Shown one piece after another: positions 1 through 11,454 of a DNA stretch of 64,000 nt; the stretch's first letter is position 1, and each line of letters begins with the position of its first letter. The notes below the pieces were generated by a model. The model was given only the letters and a program-made list of their open reading frames with translations. It searched no databases and was not told the origin of the DNA. Source of the DNA: Adineta steineri (taxonomy: Eukaryota; Rotifera; Eurotatoria; Adinetida; Adinetidae); NCBI GenBank assembly GCA_905250115.1, contig CAJNOI010000001.1:573115-637114 (forward strand), given 5' to 3'. Position numbers and translations under genes: made by a program.

Positions 1-388
1 AGAATCAACGAAATAAAAATATAATGACACATTTCTTCACATTTTTTTTCTTAAACATCAAATTACACAAACATGGCAAAATCTGTAACACATGAGAAAA
101 TTCAGTCAACCGAAAACACTATCACTAACTGTACACATGGTATAGTGACAAAACCCTACTTCCTCTCTTCTTACATCACTGATAAAAACTGTGTTAGGTA
201 CACGGTATTCGTTGACGTCATATTCTGTTCCTTTTTCTCGTTGGATTTTGCCTATATTAATATCAATCAGTCGTTCATGACTCAGTTTTAAATATATATA
301 TACTGTTTACTTTTTTTTCTAGAATGTGTTTCATTCGAAAATATATTGATAAATTATATTGTAAGAAGACGAATAATTCAAATCAATT
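1..388. other. Upstream spacer, no supported gene
   Basis: No exon is convincing here. An open frame from 73 to 291 has no domain-like content. A T-rich tract ending in CTAG at about 322 could be a splice acceptor, cis or trans, for the 5' UTR of the zinc-finger gene that starts at 389. Confidence 0.4.
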
Positions 389-700
389 ATGTCTACAGGA
401 GTCTATCATATGTAAGTTTAATTTCATATCTTTTTTTTAATACGTTAATAATTGTTTGTAATTAGACGAGCAGGTGATTGGGAATGTGGACGCTGTGATC
501 ACATCAATTTCAGCTCCCGTGCGAACTGTCAAAGATGTCACACATTTAAGGTTCTGTACGGATCTGCCAGGTCTGTCACGGTGAAATATGGTGATTGGCT
601 GTGTGGAAGCTGTTCCAAATTGAATTTTGCTACTCGACAAGTATGTATCAAATGTGGACGATTGCAATATAATTATGGTACACAAGTCGCTACATCATAG
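389..700 (+). CDS. Double RanBP2-type zinc-finger protein (85 aa)
   Basis: Two exons, 389-411 and 466-700, joined by a 54 bp GT-AG intron. The ATG at 389 and the splice keep the frame (MSTGVYHI then RAGDWECG). The protein is essentially two RanBP2-type zinc fingers: W-E-C-G-R-C ... C-Q-R-C, then W-L-C-G-S-C ... C-I-K-C. Each has the W-x-C-x2-C spacing, a central Asn and a second C-x2-C pair. Family members bind single-stranded RNA (ZRANB2, FUS/TAF15 fingers) or ubiquitin. Nothing else in this small protein discriminates between the two. A short Tyr-containing tail follows the second finger. The family call is firm, the ligand unknown. Confidence 0.85.
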
Positions 701-1376
701 ATATTTAATTAGCAATTTTATACATGTAAACTTTATTATCACTATAGAATTCCCAATTTTTTATTACTAATTTAACATGACCGCATTTTCCCTAAATAAG
801 TGAGTCCTTGAATTAGTTTACATAAATAAAATATATAATAAAAACAGAAAAAAGAATAATGTAATATGCACTGCTTCATTATTAACTAATTAAACACTCG
901 GAAAAAATTATAAAATCTTCACAAATCCTGAATCCAGTACTACAAAAGTGAGTTTATTCGACGAATACGATTTATATTTGATTTTATGCATTATTAAAAC
1001 TTTGAAAGAAGAAAATAAATAGAAATCGTCAACGAAAAACAAAAATATATTCGATGATAATATTAGAAGATGTTATTGTGAAGAAAGTGTGAGTGTTGAT
1101 CTAGCCAAGGAATGGGAAAAAAACATCATACACCCACACCCTCAAGATGGTGGGAGCCTTCCCTTCCCTCGTCAATGCATTTATTTAAACTTCAGTTTTT
1201 CTTATATTTATTTGTTATTTTTTTAAAATAATAACATGAAATATAAAATACAATTCACCAAAAGATGTTTTGCTTATTAAATAATACATCATATCCCCTC
1301 CTTCTGTTATAAAGATTAATATAAAACAAAAAAAACCAATTAAATAAATCATATCTGAACAAAACACCAAAATATT
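701..1376. other. Intergenic spacer
   Basis: AT-rich 3' flanks of two convergent genes (zinc finger on +, DCTN5 on -). AATAAA-like signals are present, for example near 826-840. No coding exon or RNA gene was seen. Confidence 0.5.
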
Positions 1377-2043
1377 TCAAACAATTGGTTTAAAATTTTG
1401 ATAAAACGATTGTGTTACATCAATCATTAATTCTTTTGCTGTTTCAGGAAAATCTTCTACATAAGCTGCTGGTGATCCCCCATAAATCGCTAGAATATTA
1501 AAAAAAACAATTTAATACATATCATTCATCAATTAAATCTTCGATAAACTTACTATATGATGGTATAACTGTTTCAGGTGGAATTACACTATTTGGTAAA
1601 ATATATGAACAATCCATAATTATACAACGTCGTCCAATAACACTATTTTTTCCAATGTGTACATAGGAACCAATTGATGCTGCATTAATAACACATTCAT
1701 CTTCGATAAAAACATGATCACCTATTTGCATAGGAAAAAAAGCTACACCTTTAGCAAATTTTTTAAATGGTGGTCGAATAACACATTTTTCTCCAATAAC
1801 ACAATTTTTACCAATTTTAACGGCAGCTAAATCTCCACGAACAATACAATCAGCCATAACAATTGTTTTACCTTGAAGAACAATATTCTGTGAGCCACAC
1901 ATTATTGAACGACGACAAACTTTATTGCCTAAATATATTTCAATAATGATTTTTTAAACAACAAATTAAATATTTTTTTTTCTTCTACCTGATGTTGTTT
2001 CAATAAAATCAGATTTTTTATAAGAAATTTCTGGAAGTTCCAT
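1377..2043 (-). CDS. DCTN5: Dynactin subunit 5 (p25)
   Basis: Three exons on the minus strand: 2043-1989, 1928-1554 and 1489-1377. They give 180 aa, against about 182 in vertebrates. The spliced protein starts [19 protein letters not shown] and continues into the left-handed beta-helix (hexapeptide repeat) body. That body includes [22 protein letters not shown], the very conserved IRPPFKKF, and [10 protein letters not shown]. The C-terminus ends [14 protein letters not shown] as in other p25 proteins. p25 sits with p27, p62 and Arp11 in the pointed-end complex of dynactin and helps recruit dynein to endosomal cargo. The start codon directly follows a T-rich AG acceptor, a sign of trans-splicing. 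It lies 138 bp downstream of PEX11 on the same strand. Confidence 0.96.
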
Positions 2044-2181
2044 CTAAAAAACAGTTCAAGAATATGTATATATATATATGTAGAGCAAATTATGCGTATA
2101 TTTTTTTTTAGAAAAAAAAAATCGAACGAATACAAATCAAAGAAAATCACAGGCAAAATAAAATCATCTGAATTGTACTTT

Positions 2182-2951
2182 TTATGCAGGTAATTGATAA
2201 CTTTTATCCCATAATTGTAATAAACCCAAAATCGATGAAATTGTTCCAACAAAACCTTGTAAACCAGGATTAGCATGGACAATATTTAAATTTGATAATG
2301 GTATATAAAGATCACATAGATTTTTAATTGTATCAATCACTAATGGTTTATTAGCCCAAAATATATTTACACGTTTTAACAATGATTTATCTTGTTTTTG
2401 TTGATAATGATGATGTTGTCCAATAGCAAATGATGCTTGCATTTCATAATAATCACGTGTTAATGCAAATGATATCCAAAGAAGCCATACTTGATAAAGA
2501 TAATGTTGTAAACGTTGTGGATTTGTTAAATGAATTATTTTAAAACGATGAAATAATAAAAGATTATCAAGTAACATAAATAAACCTTGACAAACAGCAA
2601 TTAAACCAAATAATGTACCAATACGTTTATTTCGTATATGAAAACTTTCAAGAACACTTTTTATATAATCCATAAAACGGCCAAGTCGCATTCCTTTAAA
2701 ATTAATAAATATTAAAAACAAAAAAGTTTTAATAAAATTATTCATTTACCTTTTCGAGTTAAACTCATAACTGTCTCTAAATTTTGAAATAATTCAATAC
2801 GTTGTATAGTACTACCGGCATGTCGTTTATTTATATAGTACCATGCAAGAAAGCGTGATGCATATTGAACTGTTCGATAGACTTTATCACGACCAGCTGT
2901 TCGTGATGTAAAACGAACTATTTCATCAAGACTAATTTTTGAATGAGACAT
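2182..2951 (-). CDS. PEX11: Peroxisomal membrane protein PEX11 family
   Basis: Two exons: 2951-2750 and 2693-2182 (237 aa). The N-terminus carries the PEX11 signature, T-A-G-R-D-K-V-Y-R-x2-Q-Y-A-S-R. The C-terminus has CDLYIPLSNL followed by G-x2-G-x-V-G-T-I-S-S-I-L-G-L, the last membrane segment of PEX11 proteins. Hydrophobic segments lie mid-protein (LFGLIAVCQGLFMLLD) and at the end. PEX11 proteins bend and elongate the peroxisomal membrane before fission. The exact paralogue (alpha, beta or gamma) cannot be fixed by eye. The ATG abuts a TTTTTTTTAG acceptor, so a 5' leader is probably trans-spliced. Confidence 0.92.
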
Positions 2952-3454
2952 CTAAAAAAAACAAATAGAAACTTATCAATTTACTTTGATCAAATAATCA
3001 TCAATCTATATGCATTAGTTCCACGTTATATATCGTCAATGATATTACAATGGAACGTGAATTCATTTTACATGTAGATCATCTTCCTTCATCTTGACAA
3101 AAGTTTTGTTTTAAAAGAAATGAATTCATACCTTTCTTTTGTATTAATTACAAATTATCATATTTAGTTAAATTCAGTTGTAATATATACTATCTAAAAA
3201 GATCATAATCTATATCTATCTTTTTCTTCAAAATATCAATAACAAAAAAAGAGAGATCTCTATCCAAAGTTGTAATAATAAGATATCATACAAATAACAA
3301 AAAAAAAAACAAGTTAAGAAATAAAATGCATCATCGATCACACTATTGAACGAAAGTTCTTTGTTTTTCTGATTCGAATAGTTGATAAATAGTTAACAAT
3401 TCAATCACATAGTCTACAAAATAAATAAGATCAATTAGAAAATATAATCATAAG
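2952..3454. other. Intergenic spacer with a possible extra exon
   Basis: Mostly AT-rich sequence. On the minus strand about 3415-3340 there is an open exon-like stretch following a TTTTGTAG acceptor and ending at a TAG. It could be an alternative last exon of the B-box-like gene above it, but the phases do not fit the model chosen there. Confidence 0.3.
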
Positions 3455-4373
3455 TTAAATTACTTGATTTATAGATTTCATTAAATTATATTCATCGAAT
3501 AATCGATTCGTTAAATTATTTTGTCGATTAGACGAATAAGAACTATAATTTTGATCTTTTGGAATGTATTCAAATGGTTTTGCATGTACACTTAATTGAG
3601 AAGTTTTAATTTTATCACATTCTAAACAAATATTTAATAACAACTAATGAAAATTAATTCAGTTTTTTGTTGTAACGAACTTGGCTCTACTTCAATAATA
3701 GTTTTGTTTTCATCTGCAATTTTCTTTTTGAATTGAATATCGATATTTGGTATATAAGAATAATTCATTTGATCATTATTAACTAATGTAATTGAACATT
3801 GATTTGTTTTAAATTGATGAATATCTTCACGTAATTGTTCAATAGCTAAATTCATTCGATTTAATTGTTCTAAACTAATCTGTTTACTTAATTGAGAATT
3901 AAATAATCGATGTTGTATATCATTTAACTTCGTTTGTTGAATTTGTTTAAAAATTTTCAATTGTTTATTAGTATCACAATGTGTTTGTTTTAATTCGAAT
4001 AGTTTTTGTTCATAGATTTTATCTAATTGTTTCATTTGATCATTAACCCAATCATATAAATCCTCTAGAAAAACAAAATTATTCTTTAGAATTAATAAAG
4101 TAGAAAAGATTTTAAAACCTTGAGCTGATTGAAATTGTTCATCAAATGATAGTTTTTCAATTTGTTCAGTTAATTCATTAAATTCATCACAATATTTATT
4201 TGCTTTATTTATCATTTCTTCATTATGTTGTAAAAGATGTTCAACACAAAGTTTCTAGAATGATTTCATGATATTTTAAATAAAAATTAGAATAAATCTT
4301 TTCTTACTTGTTGACAATGAAGACAAATAGCTATAGGATTATTAATGCAGTTTGATGTTTGACAAGTTTCCAT
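3455..4373 (-). CDS. B-box-like zinc-binding coiled-coil protein, unknown role
   Basis: Exon 1 is 4373-4308 and exon 2 starts at 4254, phase 0. The first 35 residues have a Cys/His pattern, C-x4-C-x8-C-x2-C-x4-C-x2-H with further His, which resembles a B-box zinc finger. About 170 residues of predicted coiled coil follow, rich in Leu, Gln, Lys and Glu. The 3' end is less certain. A weak donor near 3690 and an acceptor at about 3622 (59 bp intron) join to an exon ending at a TAA at 3455. Otherwise the frame simply stops at 3634. B-box plus coiled-coil is the TRIM-like layout without a RING. No function can be assigned. The ATG abuts a TTTAG acceptor. Confidence 0.6.
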
Positions 4374-4997
4374 CTAAATTAAATAGAACTATGACTAATT
4401 GAAGTTTTTATTTGATAGAAAGAAAGTCCGAGTAGAATAGATAAGTCTGCATGTCCTAGGCAAACGAACGAAACGAAAGCAAGCAAGGATATATTTTCCC
4501 CAGGATTATGTCCAATTAAAATAAATAACTGAAGAGAGCGCTAGTCATAGAACTCAATTCTGCTTATCAGTAAAAGTTACAGAATGGTCATGGATATTTT
4601 CTCAGATCATTATAATTATTTATTGATAATAAAATCTTGATTCTTGTCAGTTAATCATCATAAGAAACTTTCAAGATAAACAGAAAGAGCATTATAAAAA
4701 TATATTTAAAGAATTATTACGTATTTCTGTAATTTGTTACACACAATAACATATGAAAATAAAACTATACAATGCATTCAAATTCTTTTATTTTATCTCT
4801 TCATTTGTTAAACATTTTCTCACGGAAATAATTTTGTTTTTTTTATAAATTATTAAAGTTTACAAAGATTACGAAATAAATAAACGAAAAAAACAATACA
4901 TGAAATGATTTATAAAAAATTCCAAATTTATTTTCTTTACGGAATAATGGACTAAAAGTTCTAGATATGTGGGAAAGCCAATGAAAAATGTTTATTT
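4374..4997. other. Intergenic spacer
   Basis: Between the B-box-like gene (5' end) and the 3' end of the MRH receptor-like gene, both on the minus strand. AT-rich with no open exon or RNA-like structure recognised. Confidence 0.5.
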
Positions 4998-5887
4998 TTA
5001 GATACTTTCATATTTTTCAACAGGTTTTCCAGTTGCTCGACTAATTATATATGTGACACCACCTTTAGCATATGTTGGTAAAGAAACCCAAAATGTACGA
5101 TGAGGAATTATATCGGCACCTGTACGATGATGATGGACTTTATTATATACTGCAAATCCAGCAAAATAAACAACAGCTAGAACTAATAGAATTATGATAA
5201 AAATTGCTCCTCCTGGTAAACCGTCACTTGATGCTATTTAAAATAAATAAATGTAGAAACATTTTTTCATCGTTCAAAATAACTTACATTTACATCCATT
5301 CCAACAAGCACATTTATGTGATAGCTTAAATTTATAGGTCTTAATTGGCTGTTCACCTAATGCTAAAAATTCAGCAGTCATACTGTCCGTACATTGCAGT
5401 TCAACGAATACTTCTTTGTCATCAAATTTATATGAAATAATTGGATTAGTACCTGGGCCAGCTCCTGCATCCCATTTTGCACTATCTTGCTTAGCAAGAA
5501 CAAAGGTAAGGGTTTTATCTTTCGAAACTACATAAGATAAAATATGAAGTCGAAAAAATAATTCAAAACATCAGTATCATACCCTGACATACAGCAACAT
5601 CTTTGCATGTATCTCCTTCCGAAAAGGGTTTACACGGGTTATAACTGTATACTAAATTAAATAATCATTTTGCAACAATCAATTTAGACAAATAATAAAT
5701 ACATACTATAATTAGATCCTATTGAAGGAGTTTCATCTGGAAAAGCAGCTTTCCCATCTTTACGCGCTAGTGATGATAAATCAATAGTACCTTTTTCTTT
5801 GGATACAAATCGACATGGATTATCGGCAGTAATTAAGAATGGTAGAATAACAGTGAAGATAACGACACAAACTCTTAATTGAATCAT
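4998..5887 (-). CDS. Cation-dependent mannose-6-phosphate-receptor-like / ATG27-type MRH membrane protein
   Basis: Four exons: 5887-5707, 5651-5583, 5527-5288 and 5233-4998 (241 aa). The order is a signal peptide (about residues 1-21, V-C-V-V-I-F-T-V-I-L-P-F-L), a luminal MRH domain, one membrane segment (GGAIFIIILLVLAVVYFAGF) and a short cytosolic tail. The luminal part has paired cysteines: NPCRF, YNPCKPF, DTCKDVAVCQ, LQCTDS and CACWNGCK. The tail contains PHRTFWVSLP, which resembles the FPHLAFW motif of the mammalian CD-M6P receptor tail used for endosome-Golgi sorting. Such proteins carry lysosomal hydrolases or act in Golgi-endosome/autophagy traffic. Sugar-binding residues were not verified. 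It is head-to-head with a paralogue on the other strand. Confidence 0.8.
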
Positions 5888-6044
5888 TTTTATGTGAATA
5901 TCTCGCTTACTTGCTGCAACAGATGAAATAAATAAAAGATAAAATACTAAAAAGTGTCATCATTATTTATCAGTTATCTTTTTCTGTTTTATTTACTCAA
6001 ATACTCAGTCATACTGTGTAACCATTTATTGTATATGTTGAGTA

Positions 6045-6652
6045 ATGATGATGGTGATAACAATAATAAGTCTTCTTCTACTTTCTATTCATATTAATTT
6101 AATAGAAAATATATCGATTGAATATAAAAATAATTTAACAAAAAAGGATTGTACCTATAATGATGGACGTTTTGGTAATATTGATTTATCACGAGTTGGA
6201 TTAAAACAAGGCATTCCTGCTTTTCGACATGTACCCAAAGATTTCTATTTCTATTCGTAAGATTAAATTATATATAGAGACTAATTTTTTTAATATTTAC
6301 AAATACTAAGATATAATCCATGTTATGCATTTTCCGAAGAGCCGCCATGCACTGATGTGGCTATATGCCAAAGCAAGTGGTTTTACTTGAATTGAATATA
6401 TTTAGTTGTTTTTTCCTTTTAGTTGAAAAAAATGGATCAGCATATTATAATCTTGGTATGAATTCAATTGTTAGTTGGTCAATAACAATCGATGGTAAAG
6501 TAACACTTGTCTATTCAGTTCTTAATCGTCAAACGATTGTCAATCTTGAATGTCGAGATGAAATTGATGAACTAGTTATAAATGGTGAATATGAACCACG
6601 ACATTATAATTTAACTTTATTTAGTAAATGTGCTTGTTGGAATGGTTGTTAA
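6045..6652 (+). CDS. Secreted/luminal MRH-domain paralogue lacking a membrane anchor
   Basis: Three exons: 6045-6256, 6311-6372 and 6423-6652 (167 aa). It has a signal peptide (ITIISLLLLSIHINLI), then DCTYNDGRFGNIDLSRVG, SYNPCYAF, CTDVAICQ and a C-terminal CACWNGC followed at once by a stop. The alignable cysteines and the exon positions match the membrane-anchored neighbour at 4998-5887. The stop falls exactly where that gene's exon encoding the membrane segment would begin, so this copy has no anchor or tail. Intron 2 appears to use a GC donor (6373-6374, GCAAGT), the only phase-compatible choice seen. The two genes share a 157 bp divergent promoter interval. Function is inferred only from the family. 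Confidence 0.75.
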
Positions 6653-7197
6653 TTTGAATTTTATTTTTTAATAAATTTCTTTTTATCCATTCACAAGTAT
6701 TTATATGAAGTTTAACTTTATAAGTACGAGATTATTTTTATGTAGTAAGAGTTCCTCAAAGTTTCATGCTAAGATTTATTTTGCAAAAAAAGTATTTCGA
6801 AATATCTTCTATTGGCTTGACCCTTCTCACAGTCTTAGCACAAATGTCATAATTATCGATCAAGATTCTATTCTATCTGTTATAAAATGAACATACTCTC
6901 AGCATGTGATAGCTCTGTCCCGAGAAATGCTTTCTTATTGATTTATGTTCTAACTCATTATATCTTATGCTAATTGCTAGAACTATTAAGAGATAATCCA
7001 TCATCATTTGGTATAGATAATATTAATCGTTTAAATATCCGAAATGCAAATATTTATGCAATTGATATAATTAAGTAAATAATCGACCATGTTTTTTCAG
7101 GTTATTCAAGGACATTCATCAAAAACTATTTAAATTAATGTTTAGTAAGTATATTTTCAAATGAATATTATTCCTATAACAAAACAAAAAAACAATC
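6653..7197. other. Spacer with an orphan exon-like fragment
   Basis: After the MRH paralogue, an open stretch at about 6981-7080 on + follows a TTGCTAG acceptor. It reads ELLRDNPSSFGIDNINRLNI and then reaches a stop. Its composition looks coding but no partner exons were found. The rest is AT-rich. It may be a remnant of a lost gene. Confidence 0.3.
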
Positions 7198-7818
7198 TTA
7201 ATCATTTAAACGTTTTCGTTTCTTTTTTGATTTTGATTTTGTTCCAATAGATTTTGGTTCATCTAGAAAAAAAAATATTATCGTTTAGGAAACAATTTCG
7301 TATTATTTTTCAAACCTGAACCAAATGGTAAACAACGAAGTTTTAATTTTTTTGGAAAATCTGGTCGAAAAGTGATTTCTTTTGGTTCACAATCTGTAGG
7401 TGGATCAACATCTTGTACTAATGAATAAGTTTCTATGGATGATGAAACTAAAAACCGAAAGTATTTTATATAATAAATAGAAATGAGAAAACTCACTTAA
7501 TTGAGCTTCATTTCCATTCGTATTCTTTTGAAAACAATGCAATTCAGCTGTTGAATCATTTTGACGTCGAGCACGTAGTTTATTATCACCCTAAGAAATA
7601 ATACTGACAATTTCTTGTTTTCTCATTGTAGAAAAAACAAAATTTACCACTGCAAATTGTCTTCCTTTAGTAAGATGTCGATAAGATAATGGAAGTTCAT
7701 TGACATCAGCAAATGATTTAAGTAACTATTTTAAAAGAAAATTTGTTTGATAATAAATAATTCTTCATATACATACAGCTTTTGGAAATAGTAGTAGTAC
7801 AGGTTTCATGTTCGTCAT
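7198..7818 (-). CDS. RNA polymerase I subunit RPA34/POLR1G-like protein (tentative)
   Basis: Five small exons on the minus strand give about 136 aa. The ATG at 7818 abuts a TTTTAG acceptor. Exons start with MTNMKPVLLLFPKA, then an exon with LLKSFADVNELPLSYRHLTKG, one with GDNKLRARRQ, one with FPKKLKLRCLPFGSG, and a last one ending in a basic tail, KSKSKKKRKRLND. The order fits the conserved part of RPA34 (CD3EAP/PAF49): an N-terminal strand motif, then V/E-L-P-L-S ... K-G, then a P-x-L-x-x-R-x-x-x-F-G motif and a Lys-rich tail. RPA34 pairs with RPA49 in Pol I. The match is by motif order only, and the protein is much shorter than the vertebrate one. An unknown nuclear protein is the alternative. 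Confidence 0.45.
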
Positions 7819-8206
7819 CTAAAATAATAAATTTATCATTGAATTTACAAAAATATCATCTGAACTAATTAAAGAACAATAAGTACTTTTATATTGACTG
7901 ATTGACTAATAAAGATTTCTATAATCCTAAGTATAGAAGAGTGACAAAAGCTAAATGGAATTTAAAGATATGACTGAACTATCATTTCGTATATATGAAA
8001 ATAATCTATATAAAACCTTCTTAAGAATCCATTAACGTCTGCAAAGGATTAATACTATTTAAAAAATATTAAAACAAAAGAAATTTGTTTTCTTGGTTTT
8101 TTTATTCTATTACTAATATTAACAAACACAAAGTTATACAACTAACTTAATTTTCAATACAGAATACATCTTTACATTCAAAAACAAAATTACAAATATA
8201 TACAAA
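7819..8206. other. Intergenic spacer
   Basis: Spacer between the 3' end of ELOF1 and the 5' end of the POLR1G-like gene on the minus strand. AT-rich, nothing recognised. Confidence 0.45.
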
Positions 8207-8563
8207 TTAATCTCGATTTTGTTCTTCACATGCATCAATCCATGAGTTATACACATCAACTGCTTCACTTAAATCTAGAAAAAAATAAAAAGATTCAAAA
8301 AAAACTAAACCTATTCAGTTTACAATGAATTGATGTTGAGTATGCTTCTTGACACATGCGACATTCAATTGTACCAACATTTGCTTTTCGATCACTAACG
8401 AAAGAAATTTGAAATAATATTTATTGTAATCATTTTTTTTTTCTTACACTTTAACTTCACATGAACGATCATGTGAACAAAATGGACATGGAAATACAGC
8501 GGCAAGTGCTTCGATTCGTTTTTGTTTTGGTGGAGGTTTTCGTTTAGATTTTCGTTTACCCAT
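8207..8563 (-). CDS. ELOF1: Transcription elongation factor 1 homologue
   Basis: Three exons: 8563-8448, 8394-8324 and 8274-8207 (84 aa, the family length being 83). It begins [15 protein letters not shown], the almost invariant basic start of ELOF1. It has a four-cysteine zinc site (CPFC ... CRMC) and ends [19 protein letters not shown], as in other animals. ELOF1 binds elongating RNA polymerase II, widens the DNA entry path through nucleosomes and positions factors for transcription-coupled repair. A TTCCAG acceptor lies 6 bp upstream of the ATG. DNAJC21 ends only 118 bp upstream on the same strand. Confidence 0.97.
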
Positions 8564-8681
8564 TGAAATCTGGAAGAAATTTAAAATCAACAATTATCAT
8601 AATAAACAAAAATAAAAACTAGATTTTTTTTGTTTAGATTTTTTTTATTGAAAAATAACAAATAAATAATGAAAATAGTTC

Positions 8682-10632
8682 TTATTTCTTTTTCGTTTTT
8701 GTTTTCACTTTTGGTTCGGATTTAACTTGAATTGGTTTAGCATGATCAAGTTCTTTTATATGTTTGAAAAGAACATTACGCGAAGTAAATTCTTCTTTAC
8801 AAACAAAACATTGAAGAATAACAGGTTCTTGAGATGCCTAGAAATTATATTCAAAACGTCTTGGATGATATAATTAAATAATTCAAACCTCATCATTGTC
8901 TTCCGTTGTAGATTTATTTTTCTTCTTTTTATCATTTATCGATGTTGAGTCATTAGAAATTTCTTCTTGTGTATTATCTTTGGGTAATAATTCTTCCTCC
9001 AGTTCTTGTTTCATATCTTCTGTTTCATCATCGGATGAAGCATTATCTTTATTATTTCGTCGTTGTTTCTTCTTTTTCTTTTTCGATTTACTAATAAAAT
9101 AAATTTCAAAATAGAATTCAGAATTAATTGAACAGAAAAACCAACCTCGATTGATTATTTATAGGTAATTGAACACTTTGATCATAATCATCATTAGTTA
9201 AATCGACTTGTTCATCTTTATTCAATAATAATTCTTCATTTTCTTGTTGTATATGTGCTTTCATTAATTGAACAAATTCTTTATGTTTTCGTGAATTTTC
9301 ATGATTAAGAAAACTAAAATATTTCAAAGAATAAAAATCAATAAAAAAAATAACGCTAATTCTTCTTACGCTCTATCAGATTTAAATGATTTATTACAAG
9401 CGACGCAGTATAATTCATTCATATCATCAATAGCTTCTTCACCATTTTCATTTTCATTAATAGTATCATCTTGATCGGAATCTTGAAAATCACCTTTAAC
9501 TTTATTTTCCATATCATCTAATTGTTTCTCAAAATCTTCAAATGACATCCATTGAGATTCTTTATATTGTGCTAATTCCCTACATAAGAAAAATTTATAC
9601 GAGTAAAAATACTAAATCTTAATTTCTTACTCTAATTTTTTTTGTTTTTCACGATTACGTCTTTCAGTATCCGCTTTTTTCTTTTGCACAGCTTGTTCTT
9701 CAAGATATATCTTTAAAAAGAAAATATTATTCAGAATTATTATTTTTTTATGGATCTTACTTTTCGAAGTTGTACACGTTTATCACGTTTTTTAACAAAT
9801 GCAACTAATTCCTGTAAATAGAAAATAAGATAATGATTCTCTAGATTTGATTTCTTACTCGAACTTCATCATTTCGTTCTTTTTTTGCTTTATCACGTAG
9901 TTTTTTATTGTCTTGTTCCATTAATCGTCGAACACGACGATCAAATGCGTCACGTGTATCATGTTCTTCCTTCCAAACATATGTTCTTAATGTACAATAA
10001 TTTGACCAATATGCATAAAATGGACCAACAACCTTTTATATAAAATTTATAACTTCAAAACAAAAAAATCAGTAAATTAACTCACTTCTTCATAATCACT
10101 TTCTGAATTTCCAAATTCTGGTATTTCAACTGTTTTATCAGTTGAAGCTTTTATATCTTGTTGTGCTATATCTTTAAATAATTTATTATAAATTGTATAG
10201 AAACCCTGTAAATATAAAGATAATAATTGAAATACAAAATTAAACTTTTTTGTCTAACATACATTTTCAGTATCATTATATCCTTGATAACAGGAAGATG
10301 TAAAAAATGGAAAAATATTAATTGTATCATCTTTATAATCATCACCAGAGCCTTTTTGAAGCATAACATCTCGATGAGCATCATACCAAGAACGTTCTCT
10401 TGGATCAGATAGAACTTCATAAGCAGCACGAATTTCTAGAAAACGCTTTTGTGCTACAGCAATTTGATCAAGATTTTTATCTGAGAAATAAGATAAATAA
10501 TTAATTTTGATAAATTTACATTTAATTAAACTAACCAGGATGCCATTGTAATGCTAATTTTTTATATGCTTTTTTTAAATCATCTTCATTAGCTGTTTGT
10601 TCAACACCGAGTACTTCATAATGACACCGCAT
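8682..10632 (-). CDS. DNAJC21: DnaJ homologue subfamily C member 21 (Jjj1 type)
   Basis: Multi-exon minus-strand gene with about ten short introns. The start [10 protein letters not shown] is followed by the J domain with the HPD catalytic motif (LALQWHPDKN). Next come a region with [14 protein letters not shown], a long Lys/Glu/Arg-rich helix (around 9600-10020), and a C2H2 finger ([24 protein letters not shown]). An acidic and Lys-rich segment and a second C2H2 finger at the C-terminus follow ([25 protein letters not shown]). This J-domain plus two fingers layout is that of DNAJC21/Jjj1, which recruits Hsp70 to release Arx1 from pre-60S ribosomes in the cytoplasm. The ATG lies 1 base after a TTTTTTCAG acceptor. 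Confidence 0.95.
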
Positions 10633-11454
10633 GCTGAAAAAATGAGTTAAGAACGTCTAATAATTTCAAAATATTGCTTTTTCTTTTATCGATACCAATA
10701 TCCAATCAAATTTTATTCAATAACCTCTATCAAATAGAATCTTTTTTCTAACCAATAAACAAACGAAGAAAATTTAATATTGAGATTTCGAAATTTAAAA
10801 AAATATAATAACAAGATTTATTCGATTTAAATAATTTCTTTAAATATCATATATGAAAAAATCTATCATACATAAAATTTCAAATATTTACGAAAAAAAT
10901 TGAAACTATTAATTGTAAAATTCGAACTTTTAAATAACCCATTAAACTACGTTTGATATGTATTTATCTAATATAGAAAAGAACATCTAATGGAGCTTAT
11001 TTTCTATTAGAAAATATTCTTAACTTGAATAAATAGATGTTTGTTTTTGTTGTATCTAATACAATTTCCTGGTTATATACATTATTTACTTAGATCTGAT
11101 TTACAAATGTATATGTTAGATGACAGACAATAAGTAAATGTCTCTAAGGACTGCTAAATATTTTTTGTTTCAATAATAAATCTATCAGTATAATGATTCT
11201 TTTCATATTTTAGTTAATCGTTTTGTTTTTTTTTGTTAAGTGTAAATTATATTCTATTCTATTAAAAAAAAAGTGTCTCATTTTCTTATGTTGAAGATAT
11301 GAAAACGAAAAAGTTATGGAATTGAATAAGCAAGAAGAAAAATACACAATCACAGCGTTATTGCGCGTTTTTATAAAAGACGAATAAAACACACTGCGTA
11401 TACAATATGTACTACGACAAAAATAAAATACATTTAATATAAAAACAACAATAA
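10633..11454. other. Intergenic spacer
   Basis: 822 bp between the DNAJC21 5' end and the Kv-beta 3' end. AT-rich. Short open frames such as 11210-11392 (-) have no coding character. The region probably holds the DNAJC21 promoter and the Kv-beta 3' UTR. Confidence 0.5.

Noticed and set aside
437..685. Minus-strand frame opposite the RanBP2 zinc-finger exon
   Set aside because: Antisense shadow of a clear Cys-patterned exon, with no splice or domain support.
6705..6890. Small plus-strand ORF after the soluble MRH gene
   Set aside because: No domain, no splice continuity with the MRH gene, which ends with its own stop, and a random-like composition.
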